A DNA stretch of 64,000 bases, taken from positions 5,208,001 through 5,272,000 of the forward strand of contig NC_091976.1 of the NCBI RefSeq assembly GCF_036711975.1. The letters run 5' to 3'. The stretch comes from Onthophagus taurus. Lineage: Eukaryota; Arthropoda; Insecta; Coleoptera; Scarabaeidae. Under the pieces are notes generated by a model. It was not told the origin of the DNA. It did no database searches and was given only the letters and a program-made list of their open reading frames with translations. Of this stretch, positions 33,707 through 44,429 are shown in pieces (positions within the stretch are counted from its first letter, which is position 1; each line of letters begins with the position of its first letter). Both the position numbers and the translations under genes were made by a program.

Positions 33707-36700
33707 GATAATAATAATAATAATAGTTTATTTCTTAAATATACAAAACATGGTACATTCAATTCGTCAATAAAAAAGAAAAAAACAGAAAAGAAATACA
33801 TGAAATTAACTTCAAGTTCCTCTTCCTCTCCCTCTGCTAGGTAATACCCTGCATCTTACTTTCATAGTATTCTTGAATTGAATAAATTTCATTTTCTTTT
33901 AGGTGTTTCTTCACTTCTGCTTTAAATTTCTTCTCGTCTAATTGTTTTGTTCTTGATGGTAAAGCATTATACCGGGTGTCCCTCAAAAGTGGCTCACCCC
34001 CATATTTTTCTTTATTATTGGTGATATAAGAAAAGCATTTGGAATGCATAGTTAGGTCGCTAAAACGGATTATTACGACATGAAATCATTCTTTTTGTAC
34101 TTTCGGTTACACCGGATGTGAGTACTAATTTCGCTATCTTTTTAAATCTATAATTTTTTTTTCTTCCGTTGGGTAGACAGTATAATTTCACAAAACTTTT
34201 ACTTGAAAAAATTTTCTCGATCGCTTATAATTTTTGAAAAAAAAATTATTTTCGTTATTTTTTAACGTTTTAGTACCTTCGGAAAATGTATTACAACTTT
34301 TGACGCCTAGTAGCTAGGTTAATAGTACAAACTACGTTATGTCCTCTTGATTTGCTATTCCTCAAGCAGTGATCACTGCTATGCTTTAGTTAGTGGTTCT
34401 TTTTTAATAATGGTGTAAATTAACAGTTGTATTAAATTAGTTTTAAAAGAAAAACGCTATCCAACAATTAATTTTAATTCTATTGTAAGTTCAAAAAAAC
34501 TAATTTTCAAAATGCTCCCTCCTCGATTTTGACATAATTGTATCTTGCGTATTGTCGATCTAACGACTCGACGTTATTCCTGCGGAGATATTCAGGTAAT
34601 ACAATTTCTAACTCGATTTATTTTCCAATACCTCACGAGACCTTACTGGTGTATTATACAGCTCATTTTTGATTTTGCCCCATAAAAAGAATCTAAAGGT
34701 GTGAGGTCAGGTGATCTGAGAGGTTTTAACCAACATAAAATAAACAATCCAAATTATAATGTACAATGGACATTGTAAGTTACTATCAGCTACAGAACAT
34801 TTAGTGTAAAAGAACAAAAAATAAAGAAAAAAATAAAAAATCAAAAATAATTGAATTAAACTTAATTGTTTGATCGCGTTTTTCTTTTAAAATTAATTTA
34901 ATACAACTGTTAATTTACACCATTATTAAAAAAGAACCACTGACTAAAGCATAGCAATGATTACTGCTCGAGAAATAGCAAATCAAGAGGGACATAACGT
35001 AGTTTATACTATTAACCTAGCTACTATGCGTCAAAAGTTGTAATACATTTTCCGAAGGTACTAAAACGTTATAAAGTAACGAAAATAATTTTTTTTTCAA
35101 AAATTATAAGTGATCGTGAAAATTTTTTCAAGTAAAAGTTATGTGAAATTATACTATCAACCCAACTGAAGAAAAAAAAATTATAGATATAAAAATAGAG
35201 AAATTAGAACTCACATCCGGTATAATCGGAAGTACAAAAAGGATGATTTCATGTCGTAATAATCCGTTTTAGCGACCTAACTATGCATTCCAAATGGTTT
35301 TCTTATAACACCAATAATAAAGAAAAATATGGGGGTGAGCCACTTTTGAGGGACACCCGGTATAGTTTTATTGAAATATATTTGAAAGTATTTTGTGACT
35401 TCTGTACTCTGTGTAAGGGTACCAGTAAATTGTTTCCATTTCGTGTACTGTAGTTGTGAGAGTCTATATTTCTTTCCAATGTTTCTCTTTGCGCATGAAC
35501 ATATTGTAGACAAGAAAAAACAAAACAGGATGGTATTGTCTGTATCTTCAATTCCCTAAAATAACCTCTGCAACTTTCTCTATAACCTAATTTTTTAAGT
35601 ATTCTAATTGCTTTTTTTTGCAATTTAAAAATCTCAACCGCTTCACTAGATCCGCCCCAGGTAAGTATGCCATATATCGCCATACTATGAAAGTACGCAA
35701 AATATACATTCCTTATTTCTTCCTCCGGTAAACTTTTTGTTAACATTCTTAAACAATACAGTGCCGTTGCCAATTTTCCTTTCAATTTTTTTATGTGGTC
35801 CCTCCATGATAGAGTTTCCGATAGTGTAACTCCTAGAAACATTGTAGTATTATCTCTAACCTCCTGGTTTTGTTTTGTGAAGAAGGTAAGTACGTGTGTT
35901 TTTTCTTTGTTCAGTTGTAGATTATTTACTTCGAACCAATTTTTTGCTTCATTTAATGTTATATTTGTTTTTTCTTTTAGGTCTTCTAAGTCTTTAGAAC
36001 TATTTATGAATGAGGTGTCATCAGCATACAAACACATTGAGTCTGCCTTTATATTTTTTGGTAAATCGTTTAAATATAACAGGAATAAAACTGGTCCGAG
36101 CACAGAGCCCTGTGGTACTCCTGTTTCTACTGTTCTCCATTCAGAAATTGTTCCCTTTCAGTGTGTCTGTTGTTGTCTATCCTGAAGATATGAAGCAATA
36201 AGTTTATTTCCATTTTCATTTATGCCGTATTTATCTGTTTTTTTCAGAAGAATTTGGTGATTCACTGAGTCAAAAGCTTTACTCAGGTCACAGAAAACTA
36301 CTTGTGTATAATTTTGCGTATCAAAACCAGTTATTATACTTTGGATTACACTAAGCAGTGCTGATGTTGTTGATTTTCCTTTTTGATATGCATGTTGATA
36401 TTGTGTTATTAGATTATTGTCTTTTATGTGGTCCATGATCCTGTTTCTTATTGCAGTTTCAAAGACTTTGGATATTACGGGTATTATTGATATCGGTCTG
36501 TAATTACTTTTATTATTCGCATCCCCTTGTTTATGAATTAGAGTTACTCTTACATATTTCAGTTCATTTGGAAAAACACCGTCTCTTAAGCATTTATTTA
36601 ATAGGTTACACAATATTTCCCTTATTATGGGTTCTATATTCTGGAGTAATTTTGTTGTCATTCCATACACATCCTCAGTGTTTGTTTTATTCAAGTTGTT

Positions 36701-37115
36701 TATTGTCCCTTCTATCTCTTCCTCTTCAATTTGTTTTAGTTGTATAGCTTCAACTTGTTCTATTTGTTTGAACTCTATTGGATCTTTTTTTACCATGCTA
36801 CTTGCTTTCGTTTGTACTATTTGTACATAGTAGTCGTTTAGGTCATTTGCCTCTAGATGTGATTCGGTTACTTTCCTTTGCAGCAGTTTTCCGGTTTCCT
36901 GTTTCACAACATTCCATGCAGCAGCTATCTTATTTTCAGAATCATTCACATAATCTTTGTAAGCTTCTTTTTTTGTTTCAGCTATAAGTCTTCTGAAATC
37001 TTTCTTTTTAGCCTTATACAGATCCCTGAATTTACTATCCTTCGTAACTTCTGCTACAGTGAAGATTGCATCCAGATTATTCTTCATTCTTCTTAGTTCG
37101 TCCGAATCCATTTTA
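33707..37115 (-). pseudogene. Jockey/CR1-type LINE ORF2, long but broken
   Basis: The largest LINE here. The minus strand from about 37110 reads MDSDELRRMKNNLDAIF, then TLIHKQGDANNKSNYRPISI, QYQHAYQKGKSTTSALLSVI and VVFCDLSKAFDSVNHQILLK (motif A), shifts frame near 36165, and continues LGPVLFLLYLNDLPKN, MCLYADDTSFIN (catalytic YADD) and FLGVTLSETLSWRDHIKKLK to LYR near 35365. A mariner-type element (33972-35360) splits the next codons; beyond it ALPSRTKQLDEKKFKAEVKK ends at 33840. The 3' UTR has AATAAA and a (TTA)n tail at 33707-33726, marking the 3' terminus. The endonuclease is missing (5' truncation). Confidence 0.88.
33972..35360 (-). mobile_element. Mariner-type element with about 490-bp TIRs
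   Basis: CCGGGTGTCCCTCAAAAGTG at 33972 and its complement ending at 35360 are flanked by TA. Complementarity continues nearly 490 bp on each side. The centre (34520-34740, minus strand) retains LRSPDLTPLDSFFMGQ, the last catalytic-Asp region of a mariner transposase, with stops. It was inserted into the C-terminal coding region of the LINE, whose reading resumes on the other side. Confidence 0.88.
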
Positions 37116-37389
37116 TAAAGGTAACCATAATAATATGATAAAGGTAACCATGAGTATCGTATTACCATGGAAAATGAAATAGCAGATGAAGCGATGATGA
37201 TCAAATCACATATCGATGATATAATAACATGTATTACGCATGTTTCCAATATGCAATACAGAGTGTCCCGAAACTCAACGTCAAGCAGGTATCGGACGAG
37301 AAGCCAACCCATAACTGTTCTGGTAAAAATAAGAAAAAAATTCCATGTTTCTTAGTTAAGTGGTAATACACATATTTTTGAAAATGTTA

Positions 37390-37795
37390 AAAATCGTTCC
37401 AAATCAAAGTTGAGCCAAAAATTACATTTAATTTTTTATTTCAGCTATAAGTAAACCGTAGAATTTGCAATTTTGTATGTGTTTACTACTGGTTAACACC
37501 TTATTTTCAAGCATACCTTAAGCTTGTCTAGCGCCCTCTAAGGGGATGAAATTCACAACCCTTTTGATTTTTTTATAAGAACTTTTTAAAGCCATGGAAC
37601 ATAAAAAACTATGGGTTGTAATGTTCATTCTTTAATGGACCCCTTATTTCCTTAAAGATAATAGTTTGCTTGAGAATATGGCTTTAACCAATAAATAAGT
37701 ACATACAAACAAAATTTCAAATTCTACGGTTTACTTATAGCCGAAATACAAAATAAGATGTAAATTTTCGGCTGAACTTTAATCGCTCATAGCTC
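37390..37795. mobile_element. MITE with about 65-bp TIRs
   Basis: CAAAGTTGAGCCAAAAATTA near 37399 and, inverted, TGTAAATTTTCGGCTGAACTT near 37760 begin arms that include AAACCGTAGAATTTG and its complement. A fragment of the same family (GATCAAAGTTGAGCCAAAAA) lies at 22768-22795. No coding capacity. Confidence 0.7.
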
Positions 37796-38163
37796 GAAAA
37801 CAAAAGAGTTGCGATCTTATGTTACAGAATAACCAGAAATGACACTGATGTCGATTCGTTTGATGTAATATTGATTTACCACAATGTGTTGTGTGTGGAA
37901 CTGTATTACCAAGCACATCTTTAAAATCTAATAGAAGAACATTTAAGACATTTAGAAACTAATCATGTTGAATACAAAGATAAATCACTACAATTTTACC
38001 CTGTATTAGTCTGTTATATCGAGGTTTTACTTGTGAAGCGTCACAAAATTGAATTTACCTTACATGACATTATAAGATTTTGAACGATAGATGGCGCGCG
38101 AATATTCTTTTCAATATCGTATGGATGTCGTGAACTAAGTGGCAAAAAGCTGTTTGGTTCAGT

Positions 38164-38349
38164 ATCGCTTCTCGGCCTATGGCTAAGATCAAAGTGTAGT
38201 ATCTGTTCTTATCAGCTTAATATCTGATACGCCCCGCATGCGGGGCCAGTATATTAAACTGATTTTTGGAAATAGACGGAAGGTAGGGGCTTGCTCCACT
38301 TCTGTCACGGGTTGGCCTTGTATTGCAGTACCGCAAGGATCGGCCCACA
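38164..38349 (+). ncRNA. U2 snRNA copy 3
   Basis: Complete 186-nt U2: ATCGCTTCTCGGCC start, GTGTAGTATCTGTTC branch-site region, CGCCCCGCATGCGGGG stem-loop, ATTTTTGG Sm-like site, GGTTGGCCTTGTATTGCAG 3' stem-loops. The upstream 80 bp (38085-38163: CGATAGATGGCGCGCGAATA, TATCGTATGGATGTCGTG) are conserved in all five copies and are the candidate promoter/PSE. It appears identical over the RNA to copy 5, which suggests these two represent the intact type. Confidence 0.92.
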
Positions 38350-38901
38350 TTATCATAATTCAAACATAAAATAGTGACTTAGAACATAAGAGACATATGT
38401 TGATCTCTTGAATACATACTGATTTATTGATATCATATCCAAACTGTTCCAACTCCCGTAGGAACTAACTTCTAAGAGAACAGGGTTAAATTGAGAAAAA
38501 AATATAGTTACAAAATTGGCAGAAATGAAGGAATTAAATTAAAATTAGATTAAATTTGTGTGCAAATTAATATATTGTCAACACCTCTAGTTATCTATGA
38601 TCAACATTCTCACTATTTTTATATGATATTAGTATTAATTAAATTATAATATTAAATAGTGCTGTAATTTATGCCGATTAATGCTGTATTCTAACTTTTA
38701 ATCATCCGGTAGAAAACGTTGCAATGACGATGTACCGGCTCGTAAGGTATTATACTTTACGAGCCGGTATTAAGTTAATTTGTAGCTAAGGGATACTTTG
38801 ACAGATATGGGTACTAAAACAACTACCATCTATTATGACCGCCTTAATATTTCCATATAAATAAAAACCAAATAATAACTTCTAACTTGCGTTTATTATC
38901 G

Positions 38902-38937
38902 TTACCGGTTCCGGAAATCAAATTTTCATCCTCAGCA
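38902..38937 (-). ncRNA. Degenerate hammerhead-like motif
   Basis: Core CTGAGGA is intact and helix III ACCGGT present, but the second core element reads GGAA where GAAA is required and helix I pairing is weakened. Confidence 0.5.
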
Positions 38938-39458
38938 GAAAAGTATCAATAATAAAAATTCAAATCACGAAAAAGCAATAACGTACTGTCAGTAATTGAA
39001 GCTAATCGAATCGAGAAAGTTCTTGTAACATTTGAGAAACCAAAGAAGTTGGCATTAAAAGTTTTTTAAAAGATTTGAAAATGAGAAATCTTGAAATTTG
39101 AAAATGGAATATAAAAATTTAAGTTCACTAGGTTCGAAAATTATGTATCTAAAGTTCCAAAACAATATCAAAAGACCAAAAATTACAAATGAATGTGCGA
39201 AAAATGTAGTATGTCGTAAAATTTGGTTATAAAATGATTCGAAACTAAAATAAACATAAATTAGTATAATTCAGAGAGAAAAGGATCGAATTAACTTACC
39301 AATTAAGATAGATTAATACATTTGTAATTTTTTGGTCTTTTGATATTGTTTTGGAACTTTAGATACATAATTTTCGAACCTAGTGAACTTAAATTTTTAT
39401 ATTCAAATTTCAAGACTTCTCATTTTCAAATATTATAATTTTTTAAAAACCTTTCATG

Positions 39459-39990
39459 TCACTTCTTTGGTTTCTCAAATGTTACAAGAATTTTTTCGAT
39501 TCTATTAGCTTCAATTACTGACAGTAAGTGATTGTTTTTTGTATAGATTTGATAAGCATCCCTATAGGAGCGCCAACGAGTATTGCAAGGTAATTTCATC
39601 CTATGACCACCCTTTCGAATAATTTTTCTTTCCAGATCAACATTTTTGAACTCCCGTAAAACATTTTTTGCAAGTAAGTTAGCTGTATGGCTGCTGCAAG
39701 TGCTATACCAGACAACATGTTTTAACATACCACCCATTTTCACTGTTACAGAGGCATTATTTGATACAATGGCATATTCTTCTGAATTGAAAGTTTCGTT
39801 GGCTAATTTGATGGCAGAAATTACTATTCCCGAAAGTTTCTCACCTGTTTCCGGTTCCCCTCATAAATCCTATGCATTAACGAAGGCTTTGTTACCATTA
39901 GCATTATGCAACACACAAAGTTCTGAAGATAAACCACTACAATTTTACCCTGTATTAGTCTGTTATATCGAAGTTTTACTGTATTAAATT
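39459..39990 (-). pseudogene. hAT (DUF659) transposase relic, copy B
   Basis: Minus strand from about 39930: TKALVNA-type wording, GEPETGEKLSGIVISAI-like block, then MKMGGMLKHVVWYSTCSSHT, ANLLAKNVLREFKNVDLE and RKGGHRMKLPCNTRWRSYRD. WxSTCSSHTANLLAK and TRWRSY are hAT landmarks. Interrupted at about 39540 by the hammerhead repeat. Same family as copies at 28.4 and 63.4 kb. Confidence 0.82.
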
Positions 39991-40081
39991 ATTTAAATAA
40001 TACCATAATTTGAAAATATGCTTAAAAAGGCAACATGGGCCACCATTTCCAGTTACGATGATGAGATACTTTAATTACCTT

Positions 40082-40123
40082 TGGTACCGATTTCGGTTAA
40101 TTAAAACCATCATCAAACCGAAT
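40082..40123 (-). ncRNA. Degenerate hammerhead-like motif 5' of U2 copy 4
   Basis: Minus strand: TCGG, TTGATGA (first core base C changed to T), GGTT/AACC helix II, GAAA, ATCGGT. Same repeat as upstream of copies 1 and 5. Confidence 0.45.
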
Positions 40124-40266
40124 CTACTTGTGAAGCTTTGTGACGCTGAAATTGAATTTACCTTACATGACATTATCAGATTTTGAACGATAGATGGCGC
40201 GCGAATATTCTTTTCAATATCGTATGGATGTCGTGGACTAAGTGGCAAAAAGCTGTTTGATTCAGT

Positions 40267-40452
40267 ATCGCTTCTCGGCCTATGGCTAAGATCAAAGTGT
40301 AGTATCTGTTCTTATCAGCTTAATATCTGATACGCCCCGCATGCGGGGCCAGTATATTAAACTGATTTTTGGAAATAGACAGAAGGTAGGAGCTTGCTTC
40401 ACTTCTGTCACGGGTTGGCCTTGTATTGCAGTACCGCAAGGATCGGCCCACA
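40267..40452 (+). ncRNA. U2 snRNA copy 4
   Basis: Complete 186-nt U2 with the conserved upstream region at 40185-40266. In stem III it has GACAGAAG, which pairs perfectly with CTTCTGTC, and TTGCTTCAC in the loop side, so folding is retained. The 3' flank carries the LINE-derived sequence in more diverged form (ATTCGAACTCTTCCAACTC). Confidence 0.9.
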
Positions 40453-40824
40453 TTATGATAATTCAAACATAAAGTAGTGACTTTAAAAACAAGAGATATA
40501 TTGTTCTCTTGAATATGTACTGATTTTTTAATGTTATATTCGAACTCTTCCAACTCACGTAGGAACTAACTTCTAAGGGGTATTATACCCATATATATAC
40601 TATCTCTTAAGGTGCATCTCCACTATGTCGATTGGCTATGCCGACCGGCAAATCCGCAGTGGTGGGGACATCCTATGCGGCCTTGCCGATCAGCAGACCG
40701 GCATGCCGATTCGAACCCGACTCTTGTCGGTTTTTATCAAAGAAAGCCGGGCCGATGCGAGTAGTGTGTACGTACTGACCACCGACACATCATTTTTACC
40801 AATTCATTAAGAGTTTAAATCAAC

Positions 40825-42572
40825 ATGGAGTGGACCAATTCTGATACAATAATTCTTATTGATATGTACCGCGAGCGTACAAATCTATGGGATTGCAATT
40901 CAGCAGATTATAAGAATAAAAATAAGAGGCATGATGCGCTTTTAGAAATTGCTGTTTCATTTGGAGTGGAAAGGACTGAAGTTGAAAGAAAATTTAAAAA
41001 TTTATTGAGCCATTTTTCAAGAGAAATTAAAAAAGAAGATGAATTCTGGAATTCTGCTGGTTCAGATTCTTCCTATAAAAGCAAATGGTTTGCCTATAAA
41101 AGTATGGAATTTCTTAGGGATAGAAATAAACCAAAAAAAAAACTAGAGATACAGAGGTAAGTTAATTTTATATTTACTAAGTGTATAGAGTACAAAATAA
41201 TTTATTAGTTGTGCTTGCGCTGAAATGGTAAATCTTCTTCCGGTGAATTAAAATATTCCTTAAACTCGTTTCTCACAGCTTGTGCTGCATTTGTGCTCCT
41301 TCGAGGTATTTTTGGAATACTCATCATTTGGAAATGCGCAACATCTTGTCTCCATAATCCTGGAGTAATATCTCCAGTATCCGTAGATTCTAAATCAAAG
41401 CATTCTTTGGGGCTGTAAAGATTTTTTGATCTATTTTTCTTTAAGTAATTATGTAAATGTATTAAAGTCAATGTTATTTTCGTTGCTGTTTCCGGTTGTA
41501 ATAATATAGGTTTTCTTAGTATTCGAAAAACTGAACTCAATATTCCAAACGCGTTTTCCGAAACCCTTGTTGCCCTGCTTAATCGATAGTTAAAAATCCT
41601 TGTTTTAGATCCTTGTTTTGTAATCCCGGAAAAGGTTTCATAATATTACATGATAGTGGAAAAGCGTCATCCCCAACAAAGACAAATACAACTTCCACGT
41701 GCCGTCCCGGTAAAACTAGGGCTGAAAGCAGATTCAATGTGCTCTCTTTAAGACATTTCTTGAAATGTGTTGCATTAAATACGCCACCATGTGATATTCT
41801 TACTTGAGAACCAACGTTTGCATATATAAAGTTGTAATTTGCATCAACCACTGCAAATAGTACAATGCTGAAGAATGACTTGTAGTTAAAAAATCGGAAC
41901 CACTATTCAGAGGAGCTTGTAGAGTTATGTGCTTCCCATCCATTGCACCAACACAATGTGGAAAGTTCCATTTATCCTGGAACTCTCGGGCTATAATCTC
42001 CCAATCTCTTTCATTTTTTGGCATCTGTAACGAAAAATTTCTTTCAGATTAAGGAAACACTTCAACAAGAAGATGAGACAATAGAAGAAAATTCAATACA
42101 TGCACCAACAGAAGAGAATCCACCTACACCTGCATCTTCTACATCATCTTCAAGTAGATCTTTTAAAAGAAAACGAGAATCTCCATCTACTACGCCTGTA
42201 CTACATGAAGCCATGAACATTTTAAGGTCATTAAACACAAAGAAGCAAGAAAAAGATGAGTTCGCAATATTTGGCGAGCAGGTTGCCATCAAAGTCAGGA
42301 AATTACCATGCCCTCATGCTCGATTTATGGTACAACACATAATAACTAACACTCTCTTTGAGGCGGAAATGGGAAAATACGACAAAACTTTTTTTGGGTC
42401 CCAACAATATCATTACCCACAACCCCAACCAATGGTTCATGCAAACTACTCAACAAATTTAAGACCTCCAACCACATCTACTACTCCTTCAGAAGTGCAT
42501 TTGATTTCGGACACAATGTCTTCCACAACGTCAATAACAGAAAATATTGATTCAATTTTGTGTCAATTATAG
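40825..42572 (+). pseudogene. Harbinger-associated MADF-BESS protein (one frameshift)
   Basis: Exon 1 (40825-41156) starts MEWTNSDTIILIDMYRERTN and carries the MADF/Myb-like DNA-binding domain (YKNKNKRHDALLEIA, RKFKNLLSHFSREIKKE, SYKSKWFAYKSMEFL). Donor GTAAGT at 41157, acceptor TTTCAG ending 42047. Exon 2 (42048-42572) has a Ser/Pro-rich linker and a BESS-like motif (EFAIFGEQVAIKVRKL, QHIITNTLFEAEMGKY). The two exons are one base out of phase; a run of ten A at 41132-41141 that should be eleven explains this. In Harbinger elements this protein binds DNA and assists nuclear import and targeting of the transposase. Almost intact; the frameshift could be an assembly error. Confidence 0.82.
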
Positions 42573-44283
42573 AGTTTTTTATTTTTTTATTTATGAATAA
42601 ATTATAAAAAAATCTCATTGTATTTCTTACCTTAACATAATCTCGAAGTGAGTGTATTAATGCTTCACAAACGTCCGGTACAGTTCTTGAAATAACTTGC
42701 TTTGAAATTTTAAAAGTATACATAAGAGAGTGGTAAGAATCTCCTGTAGCAAGAAATCGCAATGTTACTGCTAGACGTTCGCTAGCCATACCAGGGCTTG
42801 TCTAAATTTTGTATCGTTCTTGGTAATTTTGGGTCCTATCATATTTAGTAAATCTTCAAAATCCGAACTCGTCATTCGAAAAAAGTTTCTGAATCCAACA
42901 TCACTTCTACAGGGTGTATCTGAATGACTGCAACAAACTTCAAGGGGTGATTCTTTAGTGAATTTTAAGGGTACTTTGATATATGAACCATGGGCGACTT
43001 CGGCTCCCCTAAGGAGCTACACCCCTCCAAAAATGGCGGAAAATTTTGGTTTAATTTTTTTTCTCAAAAACCATAAACGCTAGGAAAATGAAATTTGGGG
43101 AATATGTTTAACTCATAATAGGGCACGTTTTGACCATATTTGTACTTTCAATCTACCCTTCTAAACTACTAAACGTAACCACCCCCGTTCAATTTATGCC
43201 TAGATTTTTTTTATGAAGATGATAAATACATCGGAAAAATTTCAGTTAGATAGATCTTCGAAAATTTAATAATTTCTGAGAAAAAAAATAATTAAGCAAA
43301 CACTAACTGTTAAGCTGTAGGGTTGTTAATCGAAAGTTGGAATGAATTTTTAATGGAAAAATCTTAGTAGGCTTTGCAATCTTTGTCAGAAACATTTGTG
43401 ACGTTTAAATGTCAGTGGTTTTCGTACTATTATTATTGTTTTATTTAAAATTTTGAAACGTCGAGTGAACGAGCGTAAATGCGATAGAACTTTATTTAAA
43501 AATTAATTTGAAAAAAATAATAATAATAAGAAAAACACTGACATTTAAACGTCAAAAATATTTCTGACAAAGATTGCAAAGCCTACTAAGATTTTTTCAT
43601 TATAAATTCATTCCAACTTTTGATCGACAACCCCGTTGTTTAACGTGCAGTGTTTGCTTTATTATTTTTTTTTTCAAAAATTAGTCGTTTTTGGAAAAAT
43701 TTTAGAGAGACAAAAAAGTTTTAGGATACTTTCATCTACCTAGATAAATATTTTTTAATGTATTTATCATCTGCATAAAAAAAATATTAGCAAAAATGTG
43801 AAGGGGGTGGTTAGGTTTAGTAGTTTAGAAGGGTAGGTTGAAAGTACAAGTAGGGTCAAAACATGCCCTATTATGAGTTAAACATATTCCCCAAATTTCA
43901 TTTTCTTAGCGTTTATGGTTTTTGAGAAAAACAAATTAAACCAAAATTTTCCGCCATTTTTGGAGGGGTGTAGCTCCTTAGGGCAGCCGAAGTCGCCCAT
44001 GGTTCATATATCAAAGTACCCTTAAAATTCATTCCCTAAAGAATCACCCCTTGAAGTTTGTTGCAGTCATTCAGATACACCCTGTATATTCTAAGTTTAT
44101 ATTATCAGCGTCGTCCAATATTAATTCTTTTATTAAATCACTTCCCTGATATTTATTTCTGTTTCGAAGGCTTGGTCGAATCCAAAATCTTCTCTTCAAT
44201 TTCGTGCGTTTTTTAACAACACATTCACTAACAATAATTGCAGCAGCAGCTGCTAATAAAAGTTGGTCTTCCTCATCACTCAT
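41205..44283 (-). pseudogene. PIF/Harbinger transposase, split and frameshifted
   Basis: DDE_Tnp_4 nuclease. The minus strand starts MSDEEDQLLLAAAAAIIVSE at 44283 and reads KRRFWIRPSLRNRNKYQGS to NINLEY at about 44090. A mariner-type insert (42910-44084) follows; then DVGFRNFFRMTSSDFEDLLN, ERLAVTLRFLATGDSY and CEALIHSLRDYVK to a donor at 42630. The last exon runs from 42024: MPKNERDWEIIAREF, HCVGAMDGKHI (first Asp), VVDANYNFIYANVG (second Asp), FVGDDAFPLS, and in another frame VSENAFGILSS (catalytic Glu), ending 41205. Single-base shifts at homopolymers near 41890 and 41585 break the last exon. The protein would otherwise be of family length. Confidence 0.87.
42910..44084. mobile_element. 1175-bp mariner-type foldback element
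   Basis: CAGGGTGTATCTGAATGACT at 42910 and its complement ending 44084, flanked by TA (42908-42909, 44085-44086). Arms of more than 500 bp are almost fully complementary (for example TCTTAGTAGGCTTTGCAATC near 43364 against GATTGCAAAGCCTACTAAGA near 43573), leaving a short centre. No coding capacity. Inserted in the first exon of the Harbinger transposase. Confidence 0.9.
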
Positions 44284-44429
44284 TTTTAGGGATAAATAAA
44301 CGCAAATAGAATCGGGTGTTAACTAAAATTTCAGCAAAGCCAATTGGCTTTGCCGATCGGTATTGCCACGTTAAAAACTCTATAATAAAAAATTAATTTA
44401 TTACTAAAAACAGAATTCGTGAAGTCCCG

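Larger units (their letters stand above)
38030..39530. repeat. U2-bearing segment, inverted copy of 24045-25645
   Basis: Runs from the U2 promoter through U2 copy 3, the LINE-derived flank, the TACCGGCTCGTAAGGTATTA foldback and GTTAGAATACAGCATTAATC-complement sequence into the head-to-head hammerhead repeat. The repeat's right arm is cut at about 39540, where hAT sequence begins, so the copy has been truncated. Confidence 0.87.
40606..44380. mobile_element. Two-gene PIF/Harbinger transposon (approximate limits)
   Basis: Contains a MADF-BESS gene on the plus strand and a DDE_Tnp_4 transposase on the minus strand, the standard gene pair of Harbinger elements. Candidate ends contain GTCGATTGGCTATGCCGACC (40627) and, inverted, CAATTGGCTTTGCCGATCGG (44341), which are imperfectly complementary. 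I could not define exact TIRs or the target duplication. The interior is interrupted by a 1175-bp mariner-type insert. Confidence 0.75.

Noticed and set aside
36451-37096. Several plus-strand frames rich in Ser, Phe and Leu
   Set aside because: Shadows of the minus-strand LINE reverse transcriptase.
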